A DNA stretch of 64,000 bases from contig CABIZV010000003.1 in NCBI GenBank assembly GCA_902363335.1, positions 407,475 through 471,474 on the forward strand. The letters are read 5' to 3'. Under the pieces are notes generated by a model that was given only the letters and a program-made list of their open reading frames with translations, was not told the origin of the DNA and did not search any database. Below, piece by piece: positions 17,989 to 27,000 of the stretch. The stretch comes from Enterobacteriaceae bacterium (GTDB lineage: Bacteria; Pseudomonadota; Gammaproteobacteria; Enterobacterales; Enterobacteriaceae). The first letter of the stretch is position 1, and the number at the start of each line of letters is the position of its first letter. The position numbers and the translations under genes were made by a program.

Positions 17989-18063
17989 ATGAGCGACAGC
18001 GAAGATTTTTTTAGCGCAATCCCTGACACTGAATTGGAAGACTGGGGCGGTTGTGAGGATTAA
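17989..18063 (+). CDS. Possible small acidic peptide upstream of malP (24 aa)
   Basis: An ATG-initiated frame of 24 codons reads MSDSEDFF followed by SAIPDTELEDWGGCED, then TAA. It is very acidic (nine Asp/Glu) with a single Cys and Trp near the end. No clear Shine-Dalgarno sequence is visible before the ATG (TTCATTTC), so translation is uncertain. It lies upstream of the CRP-like and MalT-box region of malP, on the malP strand. It could be a chance ORF; conservation in relatives would decide. Confidence 0.25.
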   Translation: MSDSEDFFSAIPDTELEDWGGCED

Positions 18064-18099
18064 AAAACAACCACTTCTACCGCTGATGAGCTAAGTTAT

Positions 18100-18167
18100 A
18101 GTGGCGTTGATCACACTTTTCGCTCATCCCTGCGACTCCTCCCCGGCTAATCCGGGACAGGATGAGG
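18100..18167 (+). promoter_or_regulatory. malPQ promoter region: MalT boxes and a weak CRP-like site
   Basis: MalT binds GGGGA(G/T)GA-like boxes. Here GGGGAGGAGT is present on the minus strand at 18135-18144, a further GGGATGA on the minus strand at 18123-18130, and GGATGAGG on the plus strand at 18160-18167. AGTGG-N6-TCACA (18100-18115) weakly resembles a CRP site. The spacing before malP (ATG at 18231) fits a MalT-activated promoter. From 17610 to 18099 I see only the malT promoter, AT-rich DNA and the small ORF at 17989. Confidence 0.7.
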
Positions 18168-18230
18168 AAGTCGCGTAAGCGCCCCGGCACACTAGCGCTA
18201 ATGTTTATGTAAAAAGGATTCTAATTCGCT

Positions 18231-20621
18231 ATGTCACAGCCTACTTTCAATCACGATTCATTCCAGGCTGCCCTGACGCGTCAGTGGCAGCGATTTGGCC
18301 TGCAGGCCGCATCCGAAATGACGTCTCACCAGTGGTGGCAGGCTGTGAGCGGCGCGCTGGCGGAACAGCTTTCTGCGCAGCCGGTGGCGAAGCCGGAAAA
18401 AGGCCAGCGCCATGTGAACTACATCTCGATGGAGTTTTTGATTGGCCGTCTGACCGGCAACAATCTGCTCAACCTCGGCTGGTATGAAGGGGTTAGCGAA
18501 GCGCTGAAAGGCTACAACATCAACCTGACCGACCTGCTGGAAGAAGAGACTGACCCGGCACTGGGTAACGGCGGTCTGGGCCGTCTGGCGGCGTGTTTCC
18601 TGGACTCAATGGCGACCGTCGGCCAGTCCGCTACCGGTTATGGTCTGAACTACCAGTACGGCCTGTTCCGTCAGTCCTTTGACGACGGTCACCAGATGGA
18701 AGCGCCGGACGACTGGAAGCGCGGCAGCTATCCGTGGTTCCGCCATAACGCGGCGTTGGATGTTCAAGTTGGCATCGGCGGCAAAGTCGTGAAAGGGGAA
18801 TGGCAGCCGGCCTTTACCATTACCGGTGAAGCCTGGGATCTGCCGGTGCTCGGCTACCGCAACGGCGTCGCACAGCCGCTACGTCTGTGGCAGGCCACGC
18901 ATGCGCATCCGTTCAACCTGACCAAATTCAACGACGGCGATTTCCTGCGTGCAGAACAGCAGGGCATCGACGCCGAAAAACTGACAAAAGTGCTCTATCC
19001 GAACGACAACCATACGGCGGGTAAAAAACTGCGCCTGATGCAGCAATACTTCCAGTGTGCGTGCTCGGTGGCGGATATTCTGCGTCGTCACCATCTGGCA
19101 GGCCGTAAGCTGCATGAGCTGGCTGACTTTGAAGTTATTCAGCTAAACGATACTCACCCAACTATCGCCATCCCAGAACTGCTGCGCGTGCTGATTGATG
19201 AGCACCAGATGAGCTGGGACGATGCCTGGGCGATTACCAGCAAAACCTTCGCCTACACCAACCATACCCTGATGCCAGAGGCGCTGGAGTGCTGGGATGA
19301 GAAGCTGGTCAAAGCGCTGCTGCCGCGCCACATGCAGATCATCAAAGAAATTAACGATCGCTTTAAGAAACTGGTCGATAAAACCTGGCCGGGTGATGAA
19401 GCGGTTTGGGCAAAGCTGGCTGTAGTACACAGCAAGCAGGTGCGTATGGCGAACATGTGCGTCGTCAGCGGTTTTGCCGTCAACGGCGTGGCCGCGCTGC
19501 ACTCGGATTTGGTCGTGAAAGACCTGTTCCCGGAATATCATCAGCTTTGGCCGAACAAATTCCACAACGTCACCAACGGCATTACGCCGCGCCGCTGGAT
19601 CAAACAGTGCAACCCTCAGCTTGCCGCGCTGCTGGATAAAACGCTCAAGAAAGAGTGGGCGAACGATCTGGACCAGTTGATCAATCTGGAAAAATACGCT
19701 GACGACGCCAAATTCCGGCAGAAATACCGCGATATTAAGCTGGCGAACAAACAGCGTCTGGTCAGCTTTATCAAAGCGCGTACCGGTATTGAAATCACCA
19801 CCGACGCTATTTTTGACATCCAGATCAAGCGTTTGCATGAATACAAACGTCAGCACCTGAACCTGTTGCACATTGTGGCGCTGTATCAGGAAATTCTTCA
19901 GAACCCGCAGGCTGACCGCGTACCGCGCGTGTTCCTGTTTGGCGCAAAAGCGGCACCGGGCTACTACCTGGCGAAGAACATTATCTTTGCTATCAATAAA
20001 GTGGCTGAGGTTATCAATAACGATCCCGCGGTTGGCGATAAGCTGAAAGTGGTCTTCCTGCCGGATTACTGCGTGTCGGCAGCGGAGATGTTGATCCCGG
20101 CCGCCGATGTGTCTGAACAGATTTCTACCGCGGGTAAAGAGGCCTCCGGCACCGGCAATATGAAGCTGGCGCTAAACGGTGCGCTCACCGTCGGGACGCT
20201 AGACGGCGCGAACGTCGAAATCGCCGAACAGGTGGGCGACGAGAATATCTTCATCTTCGGTCATACCGTAGAGCAGGTGAAGGAGCTGAAGGCAAAAGGC
20301 TACGATCCGCTGAAATGGCGTAAAGCTGATAAGCAGCTGGATGCGGTGTTGAAAGCGCTGGAAAGCGGGAAGTTCAGCGACGGCGACAAACATGCATTCG
20401 ACCAGATGCTGCACAGCATCGGCAAACAAGGCGGCGACCCGTATCTGGTGCTGGCTGACTTTGCAGCCTATGTGGAAGCGCAGAAGCAGGTTGATGTGCT
20501 GTACCGCGATCAGGATGCGTGGACGCGTGCCGCTATCCTGAATACTGCGCGCTGCGGCATGTTCAGCTCCGATCGCTCTATCCGCGATTATCAGAAACGT
20601 ATCTGGCAGGCAAAACGCTAA
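18231..20621 (+). CDS. malP: Maltodextrin phosphorylase
   Basis: Cytoplasmic PLP enzyme of 796 residues that phosphorolyses linear maltodextrins to glucose-1-phosphate. The PLP lysine is in ASGTGNMKLALNG (around residue 645), and the blocks NYISMEFLIGR, GNGGLGRLAACF and DIQIKRLHEYKRQ are conserved. It is a paralogue of glgP at 2931; operon context with malQ (9 bp downstream) and the MalT-box promoter identifies it as malP. AAAAGGA lies upstream of the ATG. Confidence 0.97.
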   Translation: MSQPTFNHDSFQAALTRQWQRFGLQAASEMTSHQWWQAVSGALAEQLSAQPVAKPEKGQRHVNYISMEFLIGRLTGNNLLNLGWYEGVSEALKGYNINLTDLLEEETDPALGNGGLGRLAACFLDSMATVGQSATGYGLNYQYGLFRQSFDDGHQMEAPDDWKRGSYPWFRHNAALDVQVGIGGKVVKGEWQPAFTITGEAWDLPVLGYRNGVAQPLRLWQATHAHPFNLTKFNDGDFLRAEQQGIDAEKLTKVLYPNDNHTAGKKLRLMQQYFQCACSVADILRRHHLAGRKLHELADFEVIQLNDTHPTIAIPELLRVLIDEHQMSWDDAWAITSKTFAYTNHTLMPEALECWDEKLVKALLPRHMQIIKEINDRFKKLVDKTWPGDEAVWAKLAVVHSKQVRMANMCVVSGFAVNGVAALHSDLVVKDLFPEYHQLWPNKFHNVTNGITPRRWIKQCNPQLAALLDKTLKKEWANDLDQLINLEKYADDAKFRQKYRDIKLANKQRLVSFIKARTGIEITTDAIFDIQIKRLHEYKRQHLNLLHIVALYQEILQNPQADRVPRVFLFGAKAAPGYYLAKNIIFAINKVAEVINNDPAVGDKLKVVFLPDYCVSAAEMLIPAADVSEQISTAGKEASGTGNMKLALNGALTVGTLDGANVEIAEQVGDENIFIFGHTVEQVKELKAKGYDPLKWRKADKQLDAVLKALESGKFSDGDKHAFDQMLHSIGKQGGDPYLVLADFAAYVEAQKQVDVLYRDQDAWTRAAILNTARCGMFSSDRSIRDYQKRIWQAKR

Positions 20622-20630
20622 GGACAGGCC

Positions 20631-22715
20631 ATGGAGAGCAAACGCCTCGATAATGCCGCGCTAGCGGCGGGGATTAGCCCGAACTATATCAATGCCCACG
20701 GTAAGCCGCAGTCTATTGGTGCCGACACCAAACGGCGTTTGCTTGACGCTATGCATCACGGTGCCGACACCTCTGTAGCGGCGATGCCGGTACCCAACGT
20801 GATGGTCTGGACTTACGGTAAGAAAATGGCGCTGCCGGTGGCGGGAAAAGGCGAGTTTAGCTGGATCCTCACCACCGAAGAGGGCAAGCAGCATCAAGGA
20901 CGCGTGGCGGGCGGGAAAAACCTCAACCTGCCAACTCGCCTGCCGGAAGGGTATCACTCATTAACGCTGACCCAGAATGATGAGCGTTGGCACTGCCGGG
21001 TGATTATCGCCCCCGAACGTTGCTATGAACCGCAGCCGCTGAAAGAGGCGAAAAAGCTGTGGGGAGCTTGCGTGCAGCTTTATACCCTGCGCTCAGACAA
21101 TAACTGGGGCATCGGTGATTTCGGTGACCTGAAGGCGATGCTGCCTGAAGTTGCTAAGCGCGGCGGCGCGTTTATCGGCCTCAACCCTATTCACGCGCTC
21201 TATCCGGCGAACCCGGAAAGCGCTAGCCCTTACAGCCCGTCGTCGCGTCGTTGGATGAACGTTATCTATATCGACGTCAACGCGGTTGAAGATTTTGCGA
21301 AAAGTGAAGAGGCGCAGGCATGGTGGAAGCTGCCGGCAACGCAGGAGAAACTCAGCGCCGCGCGCGAAGTGGCGCAGGTGGATTACACGGCGGTTACAGA
21401 GCTGAAAATGACCGCGCTGCGGCTGGCATGGAAGCGCTTTGCCAAACGCACCGATGAGTTGATGACGACTTTCCGCTACTTTGTCGACAAAGAAGGCGAG
21501 AGTCTCTACTGGCAGGCGGCGTATGACGCGCTGCACGCCCATCACGTGAAAGAAGACCCGATGCGTTGGGGCTGGCCGGCATGGCCGGAGGCGTATCAGA
21601 CGATTGAAAGCCCGGAAGTGCACGCATTTTGTCAAAAGCATGCTGACGAAGTCGATTTCTATCTGTGGCTACAATGGCTGGCGTACACCCAGTTTGCCGA
21701 ATGTTGGGCCATCTGTCAGCGCGATGAGATGCCGATTGGCCTCTATCGTGACCTGGCGGTGGGCGTGGCGGAAGGCGGTTCGGAAACCTGGTGCGACCGT
21801 GAGCTTTACTGTCTGAAAGCTTCCGTCGGTGCGCCGCCGGATATTCTCGGGCCGTTGGGGCAAAACTGGGGACTGCCGCCGATGGATCCGCATATCATCA
21901 CCGCGCGGGCCTATGAACCGTTTATTGATCTGCTGCGCGCCAACATGAAAAACTGCGGCGCGCTGCGTATCGATCATGTGATGTCGGTACTGCGTTTGTG
22001 GTGGATCCCTTACGGTGAAACCGCTGACCACGGCGCTTATGTGCAGTACCCGGTCGACGATCTGCTGTCGATTCTGGCGCTGGAAAGCAAGCGCAACAAT
22101 TGCATGGTGATAGGCGAAGATCTGGGCACGGTGCCGGTTGAGATCGTCAGCAAGCTGCGTAAAAGCGGCGTCTACTCATATAAGGTGCTCTATTTTGAGA
22201 GCGACCAGGAGAAAAACTTCCGTGCGCCGAAAGCGTACCCGGAACAGTCGATGGCCGTGGCGACCACGCATGACCTGCCGACGCTGCGCGGCTACTGGGA
22301 AAGCGGTGATCTGATATTGGGAGAGGCGCTGGGTCTGTACCCCGATCCCGATGTGCTGACCGGTTTGTTTAAAGACCGTGAACTGGCTAAGCAAGGGCTG
22401 CTGGACGCTTTACATAAATATGGCACGCTGCCAAAACGCGCGGGTCACAAGGCGTCATTAATGTCGATGACGGGGACGTTGAGCCGAGGTATGCAGCGTT
22501 ATATCGCCGACAGCAACAGCGCGCTATTAGGTTTACAGCCGGAGGATTGGTTGCAGATGGCCGCGCCGGTAAATATTCCAGGCACCAGCGTTTCGTATCC
22601 TAACTGGCGGCGTAAGCTCACCTCCTCACTGGAGGCGATGTTTGCCGATGATGGCGTCAATAAGCTGATTAAAGATTTGGATAAGCGCCGTAAAGCGGCG
22701 AGCAAGAAGAAGTAA
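20631..22715 (+). CDS. malQ: 4-alpha-glucanotransferase (amylomaltase)
   Basis: GH77 disproportionating enzyme that transfers maltodextrinyl groups between maltose/maltodextrins and releases glucose; with MalP it funnels maltodextrin into central metabolism. The 694 residues equal the E. coli length. The catalytic nucleophile is D448 in RIDHVMSV; the acid/base is the Glu of VIGEDLGTVP (about 496), and TTHDLPTLRGYW holds the third carboxylate (about 548). It starts 9 bp after malP behind AAGGACAGG. A terminator hairpin follows at 22724. Confidence 0.97.
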   Translation: MESKRLDNAALAAGISPNYINAHGKPQSIGADTKRRLLDAMHHGADTSVAAMPVPNVMVWTYGKKMALPVAGKGEFSWILTTEEGKQHQGRVAGGKNLNLPTRLPEGYHSLTLTQNDERWHCRVIIAPERCYEPQPLKEAKKLWGACVQLYTLRSDNNWGIGDFGDLKAMLPEVAKRGGAFIGLNPIHALYPANPESASPYSPSSRRWMNVIYIDVNAVEDFAKSEEAQAWWKLPATQEKLSAAREVAQVDYTAVTELKMTALRLAWKRFAKRTDELMTTFRYFVDKEGESLYWQAAYDALHAHHVKEDPMRWGWPAWPEAYQTIESPEVHAFCQKHADEVDFYLWLQWLAYTQFAECWAICQRDEMPIGLYRDLAVGVAEGGSETWCDRELYCLKASVGAPPDILGPLGQNWGLPPMDPHIITARAYEPFIDLLRANMKNCGALRIDHVMSVLRLWWIPYGETADHGAYVQYPVDDLLSILALESKRNNCMVIGEDLGTVPVEIVSKLRKSGVYSYKVLYFESDQEKNFRAPKAYPEQSMAVATTHDLPTLRGYWESGDLILGEALGLYPDPDVLTGLFKDRELAKQGLLDALHKYGTLPKRAGHKASLMSMTGTLSRGMQRYIADSNSALLGLQPEDWLQMAAPVNIPGTSVSYPNWRRKLTSSLEAMFADDGVNKLIKDLDKRRKAASKKK

Positions 22716-22723
22716 TTCATACC

Positions 22724-22747
22724 CCGGCGTCACGGCGCCGGTTTTTT
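22724..22747 (+). terminator. Intrinsic terminator after malQ
   Basis: Perfect stem CCGGCG / CGCCGG with a six-base loop followed by TTTTTT, 8 bp after the malQ stop codon. Confidence 0.85.
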
Positions 22748-22752
22748 GTAGT

Positions 22753-22833
22753 GCCTGATGGCGCTGCGCTTATCAGGCCTACATGATACGTATAACTTTT
22801 GTAGGCCGGGTAAGGCGAAGCCGCCACCCGGCA
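22753..22833. repeat. REP pair (BIME) between malQ and gntT
   Basis: GCCTGATGGCGCTGCG...TATCAGGCCTAC (22753-22782), then GTAGGCCGGGTAAGGCG...CACCCGGC (22801-22833), two REP palindromes between convergent genes. Confidence 0.85.
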
Positions 22834-22870
22834 AAACGGCGAACACAATAGCAAAAAAGGTTTGTCATTA

Positions 22871-22903
22871 ATCATAATGCCGGGATAAGCCCGGCATTAT
22901 GAT
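22871..22903. terminator. 14-bp perfect hairpin downstream of gntT
   Basis: ATCATAATGCCGGG / CCCGGCATTATGAT with the loop ATAAG, 17 bp beyond the gntT stop (gntT is on the minus strand). A long perfect stem at a 3' end suggests a terminator or mRNA stabiliser, though no uniform T-run follows directly on either strand. Confidence 0.55.
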
Positions 22904-22920
22904 ATTCAGAATAGGTAGCG

Positions 22921-24237
22921 TTAAACCACCATCCCCAGCAGTAAACAACCCACCAGACCACATACCGAAATAATGGTTTCCAGCATCGACCACGACTTGA
23001 TGGTCTCACCGATGGTCAGGTTAAAGTACTCTTTGAACAGCCAGAAGCCTGGATCGTTCACGTGGGAGAAGATAACGGAGCCGGAGCCGACCGCGATAAC
23101 CATCAGTTCAGGGCTCACACCGGTGGTGGCAATCAGCGGTGCCGCGATGCCGCCAGCGGTGATAGCCGCAACGGTCGCTGAACCCAGCGCAATACGCAGA
23201 ACGGCGGCGATAGACCAGGCCATAAACAGTGGAGATACGTTGGATTCATGCATGATAGAGGCGATGTATTTGTCGACGCCGCTATCTACCAGAACCTGTT
23301 TGAACGCACCGCCACCACCGATAATCAGCAGCATCATGGCAATGATCTTAATGGAAGAGATCAGCGTATCGTTGATGTCATCCATTGAACGGCCACGGTT
23401 CAGACCGAAGGTGAAGATAGCAATCAGTACCGCAATCAGCGTCGCCATTACCGGGTCGCCGAAGAACTCAGCGGCAGGCAGCAGGGCGTGACCTTTTGGC
23501 AGCACCATTTCAGCCACGGCGCGCAGCGCCATCAGGATAACCGGAACCAGAGAAGTCCAGACGCTCACGCCGAAGGACGGCATTTCAGCATCGGTGAAGG
23601 TTTTCGGGTTGTGCAGGCCTTCTGGAATCGGTTTGTCGATCCCTTTCAGGCAGCGCGCATACACCGGGCCTGCCAGAATAACCGTTGGGATAGCCAGCAG
23701 CGTTCCGTACAGCAGGGTTTTACCCATATCCGCGTGGAAGATGGTCGCAATCGCAGTTGGGCCCGGGTGAGGCGGCAGGAAGCCGTGGGTCACGGAGAGC
23801 GCAGCGGCCATTGGCACACCAACGTACAGCAGCGGAATACGTGCGTTTGCAGCGATGGTAAAGACCAGCGGCAGCAACAAGACGAAGCCCACTTCATAAA
23901 ACAGCGCAAAACCGACGGTGAAACCGGTCAGAACGACGGCCCACTGGATATGCTTGCGACCAAATTTCTCGATGAGCGTGGTGGCAATGCGCTGTGCGCC
24001 ACCGCAGTCGGCGAGCATTTTGCCGAGCATGGCGCCGAAGCCCATAATCAGCGCCAGACTGCCGAGGGTACCGCCGACGCCGTTTTTAATGGAGACGATC
24101 ACTTTGTCCAGCGGCATGCCCTGCATTAATCCAACGGCGAGTGCCACCAGAACCAGTGCGATGAAGCCGTTCATTTTGAAACGGATCATCAACAGTAATA
24201 AGAGGATAACCCCGATTGCTACGATGATTAATGGCAT
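22921..24237 (-). CDS. gntT: High-affinity gluconate:H+ symporter GntT
   Basis: Inner-membrane gluconate transporter of the GntP family, 438 residues, with about 12-14 membrane segments. Family motifs include IMGFGAMLGKMLADCGGAQRIA, GFLPPHPGPTAIA and VIFSHVNDPGFWLFKEY. The ATG at 24237 gives the family N-terminus MPLIIVAIGVILLLL; the open frame continues upstream to 24372 through the ERIC element and is not coding. Two GntR-like operators at 24529 and 24648 and a transcribed ERIC lie upstream. Confidence 0.95.
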   Translation of the reverse strand: MPLIIVAIGVILLLLLMIRFKMNGFIALVLVALAVGLMQGMPLDKVIVSIKNGVGGTLGSLALIMGFGAMLGKMLADCGGAQRIATTLIEKFGRKHIQWAVVLTGFTVGFALFYEVGFVLLLPLVFTIAANARIPLLYVGVPMAAALSVTHGFLPPHPGPTAIATIFHADMGKTLLYGTLLAIPTVILAGPVYARCLKGIDKPIPEGLHNPKTFTDAEMPSFGVSVWTSLVPVILMALRAVAEMVLPKGHALLPAAEFFGDPVMATLIAVLIAIFTFGLNRGRSMDDINDTLISSIKIIAMMLLIIGGGGAFKQVLVDSGVDKYIASIMHESNVSPLFMAWSIAAVLRIALGSATVAAITAGGIAAPLIATTGVSPELMVIAVGSGSVIFSHVNDPGFWLFKEYFNLTIGETIKSWSMLETIISVCGLVGCLLLGMVV

Positions 24238-24314
24238 AATTTTTCCAGCCTTTAATTTGTTATGGGTAACGTCACTGTTGTTGCGACAATGTCCAATTGC
24301 CCCTACAGAGGGAA

Positions 24315-24441
24315 TATACCCTTCATATTTCAAGTTGCAGGTGCGTCGGCTACACTTGCTCACCCCAGTCACGTACTCATGTACGCTCCCGGAGATGAGC
24401 TCCCTTGCCGCCTGCCTGCACCTCGAAATATTTTGGGTATA
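24315..24441. repeat. ERIC element (127 bp) in the gntT leader
   Basis: Starts TATACCCTTCATATTTCAAG and ends TTTGGGTATA; the centre contains GCTCACCCCAGTCACGTACT and ATGTACGCTCCCGGAGATGA, close to the well-known ERIC core (complement of the ERIC2 and ERIC1R primer regions). The length is exactly the canonical 127 bp. It lies between the GntR-type operators and the gntT ATG, so it should be part of the gntT 5' untranslated RNA. Confidence 0.92.
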
Positions 24442-24528
24442 GATATTAATTGCTTCGCACCATCGTCATGTTGTATCGCCTGGACAAAGCGTCGCTAGCT
24501 ATTATTTAACACGATGGCGTATGGCAGG

Positions 24529-24544
24529 ATGATACGGGTAACAT
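24529..24544. promoter_or_regulatory. Candidate GntR operator 1 for gntT
   Basis: ATGATACGGGTAACAT matches the GntR consensus ATGTTACC-GGTAACAT in all but a few positions. E. coli gntT is known to be controlled by two GntR operators; this is the one nearer the gene. Confidence 0.7.
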
Positions 24545-24647
24545 GCCGGTCTTGAGAATATCCCCGTGTGTACAAATGTTAATTATGCGACGTTAGTCAA
24601 ACTATTGACTGGGGTTTTGCAGGTTTGCGGAAAGATAAAAGTGAGAA

Positions 24648-24664
24648 ATGTTGCGCGGTAACAT
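24648..24664. promoter_or_regulatory. Candidate GntR operator 2 for gntT
   Basis: ATGTTGCGCGGTAACAT resembles the GntR palindrome with one extra central base. It is centred about 120 bp from operator 1, a distance compatible with repression by DNA looping as described for E. coli gntT. Confidence 0.65.
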
Positions 24665-24682
24665 AGTCAATGGATATGAAAA

Positions 24683-24752
24683 CTCCCGGCGGCGCTACGC
24701 TTGGCCGGGCTACATATGATCGTAGCCCGGCCAAGCGTAGCGCCGCCGGGAG
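24683..24752. repeat. Inverted pair of GTAGCCCGGCCAAGCG half-repeats
   Basis: CTCCCGGCGGCGCTACGCTT...GGGCTAC, a short spacer, then GTAGCCC...GCGCCGCCGGGAG: two copies of the palindrome head of the 5434-5910 element facing each other, forming a long potential hairpin. It lies just downstream of the nfuA stop. Confidence 0.85.
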
Positions 24753-24761
24753 AATGCTAAC

Positions 24762-25337
24762 TCAATAGTAAGAGTGCTCGCCGCGCTGGTGTTCGGTAAG
24801 ATCGCGCACGCCTTTCAGTTCAGGGAACTCGGCCAGCAGTTGCTTCTCAATACCGTCTTTCAGGGTGACATCAATCATCGAGCAACCGTTACAGCCGCCG
24901 CCAAATTGCAGAATGGCATAACCATCGTCGGTGATTTCCATCAGCGACACGCGGCCACCGTGACCGGCCAACTGTGGGTTTACCTGCGATTGCAGCATGT
25001 ACTCAACGCGTTCCATCAGCGGCGCATCGTCGTTCACTTTGCGCATTTTTGCGTTTGGTGCCTTCAGCGTCAGCTGAGAACCTAACTGGTCGGTGACGAA
25101 ATCAATTTCCGCATCTTCCAGATACGGAGCGCTCAGCTCATCGACATAAGCGGTGAGTTGTTCAAATTTCAGTTCGGTATCGCTTGCTTCCACCGCATCC
25201 GGCGGGCAATAAGAAACGCCGCATTCTGCATTAGGCGTACCTGGGTTAATCACGAATACACGGATCTGAGTCCCTTCTTCCTGATTAAGCAGAAGTTTGG
25301 CAAAGTGCGCTTGCGCAGTATCGGAAATACGGATCAT
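24762..25337 (-). CDS. nfuA: Fe-S biogenesis protein NfuA
   Basis: 191-residue iron-sulfur carrier that delivers [4Fe-4S] clusters to apoproteins under oxidative stress or iron limitation. The N-terminal half is a degenerate A-type carrier domain; the C-terminal Nfu domain carries the cluster-binding CxxC in GGGCNGCSMIDV, at residues 149 and 152 by alignment with the equal-length E. coli protein. It is transcribed as gntX then nfuA on the minus strand with a 58-bp gap. Confidence 0.95.
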   Translation of the reverse strand: MIRISDTAQAHFAKLLLNQEEGTQIRVFVINPGTPNAECGVSYCPPDAVEASDTELKFEQLTAYVDELSAPYLEDAEIDFVTDQLGSQLTLKAPNAKMRKVNDDAPLMERVEYMLQSQVNPQLAGHGGRVSLMEITDDGYAILQFGGGCNGCSMIDVTLKDGIEKQLLAEFPELKGVRDLTEHQRGEHSYY

Positions 25338-25395
25338 AGCTTTGACCTAATAGTTGACTACTTTAGTTGGTTATAATACGCCCATCGCAGGGGGT

Positions 25396-26070
25396 CTACA
25401 AGGTGCGACACAGACACCATACCTGAACGCTCGCCGCGCCATTTCGCAAAAGCAGGCGGCAAATTTCGGCCACGGTGCTGCCCGTCGTGACCACATCATC
25501 CACAATAACCATATGGCGACCCTCCACCGGCAATTCAAGCCGGAAGGCATTTTTCAGGTTGTGTTTACGAAGCCTGGCACTCAACTGATGCTGGGCGGCG
25601 GTAGGGCGCACACGCCTGATGGCCTCGGGCTGATACGCCGTCGGCAACCATTTCGCCAGCGCCTGGCAAAGCAATTCGCTTTGGTTATAGCCCCGTCGCC
25701 AGTGGCGTCGTTGCCATAGTGGCACGCTAATCAGCCGCTCGGGCGCAGGCAGCCCAGCGTGTTGGCGGACGGCCAGTAACAGCAGGCGCGACAGCGCCGG
25801 AGCCAGCTCGGTTTTACCACTAAATTTGAAGTGATGAATCAGTTGGCTAAGCGGTGGCAGATAATCATTAATGGCCACCAGTCTCTGCCACGGCGGCGGC
25901 TTTTGCAGACAGCGTCCGCAAGGAGAACGAGCGGTTGCCGAGGGCAAACCGCACCGTGGGCAAACGCACATCTTGCTAAATAGCGTTGTCGAACAGCGCG
26001 AACAAATCCCCCATGCGGGTATCGCCAGCGGCATTTTACATAGCCAGCACAAGCCGTGCACTGTTAGCAT
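25396..26070 (-). CDS. gntX: ComF-family phosphoribosyltransferase-like protein GntX
   Basis: 224-residue ComF/YhgH protein with an N-terminal cysteine-rich (zinc ribbon-like) region (CWLCKMPLA, CSRCSTT, CPRCGLP, CGRC) and a C-terminal type I PRTase motif, VIVDDVVTTGST. The E. coli homologue is linked to use of DNA as a nutrient and, historically, to gluconate transport; a direct biochemical role is not established. The start at 26070 gives MLTVHGLCWLC; the longer frame to 26133 would overlap the divergent bioH start and is not preferred. Confidence 0.9.
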   Translation of the reverse strand: MLTVHGLCWLCKMPLAIPAWGICSRCSTTLFSKMCVCPRCGLPSATARSPCGRCLQKPPPWQRLVAINDYLPPLSQLIHHFKFSGKTELAPALSRLLLLAVRQHAGLPAPERLISVPLWQRRHWRRGYNQSELLCQALAKWLPTAYQPEAIRRVRPTAAQHQLSARLRKHNLKNAFRLELPVEGRHMVIVDDVVTTGSTVAEICRLLLRNGAASVQVWCLCRTL

Positions 26071-26107
26071 TATCTCTCCTTGATGTGAAAAAAGAGAACA
26101 ATAGCGG

Positions 26108-26884
26108 ATGAAAGACATTTGGTGGCAGACCATTGGCGAAGGGAATTGTCATCTTGTGCTGCTGCACGGATGGGGGCTGAATGCCGAGGTCTGGGATTGC
26201 ATAACGCCGGAACTTAGCGCGCACTTTACTGTGCATCTGGTCGACCTGCCGGGCTATGGCCGCAGCGTGGGGTTCGGTGCACTTTCACTTGAGGAGATGG
26301 CGGAGCAGCTTCTGGCTCATGCGCCACAGAAAGCTATCTGGCTGGGCTGGAGTCTGGGCGGGCTGGTGGCCAGTCAGATGGCGTTACGCCATCCTGAGCG
26401 GGTGATGGCACTCGTCACCGTGGCATCGTCACCGTGCTTTAGCGCCGATGCAGACTGGCCGGGCATCAAACCGGAAGTGTTGAGCGGTTTTCAGCAGCAA
26501 TTGAGCGACGATTTCCAGCGCACCGTCGAACGTTTCCTCGCGCTGCAAACTATGGGAACCGAAAGCGCTCGTCAGGATGCGCGCGCGCTGAAAAAAACGG
26601 TACTGTCGCTGCCAATGCCTTCCACAGAAGTACTTAACGGCGGGCTGGAGATTTTGAAAACCGCCGACCTGCGCCAGCCGTTGACCACGTTGTCTGCGCC
26701 TTTCCTGCGGCTTTATGGGCGTCTTGATGGTCTGGTGCCGCGTAAAATTGTGCCCATGCTGGATGCATTATGGCCGGCCAGCGAGTCGGTGGTATTCGAA
26801 AAGGCCGCCCATGCGCCGTTCATCTCGCATCCACAGGATTTTTGCGCTGCCTTGATGACATTGAAGCAACGGTTAAATAATTAA
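26108..26884 (+). CDS. bioH: Pimeloyl-[acyl-carrier protein] methyl ester esterase BioH
   Basis: Cytoplasmic alpha/beta hydrolase that removes the methyl ester from pimeloyl-ACP and completes pimelate synthesis for biotin. 258 residues; oxyanion-region motif LLHGWGLNAEVW, nucleophile elbow GWSLGG (Ser82), an Asp in YGRLDGLVP (about 207) and a His in AAHAPFISHP (about 235) form the triad. It is divergent from gntX with only 37 bp between the starts. Confidence 0.95.
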   Translation: MKDIWWQTIGEGNCHLVLLHGWGLNAEVWDCITPELSAHFTVHLVDLPGYGRSVGFGALSLEEMAEQLLAHAPQKAIWLGWSLGGLVASQMALRHPERVMALVTVASSPCFSADADWPGIKPEVLSGFQQQLSDDFQRTVERFLALQTMGTESARQDARALKKTVLSLPMPSTEVLNGGLEILKTADLRQPLTTLSAPFLRLYGRLDGLVPRKIVPMLDALWPASESVVFEKAAHAPFISHPQDFCAALMTLKQRLNN

Positions 26885-27000
26885 TTTTAATGGATCATGG
26901 CAAAACAGGGTTTCCTGGCGATACTTAAGTGGTTGCGATAGGTGATTAACTCACCTGGACGCCGCAATCATAAAAACAACACTTATGGAGAGTAGAAGCT

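Noticed and set aside
24238..24372. 45-codon N-terminal extension of gntT
   Set aside because: It is read through the ERIC element and lacks similarity to GntT; the ATG at 24237 gives the family length of 438 residues.
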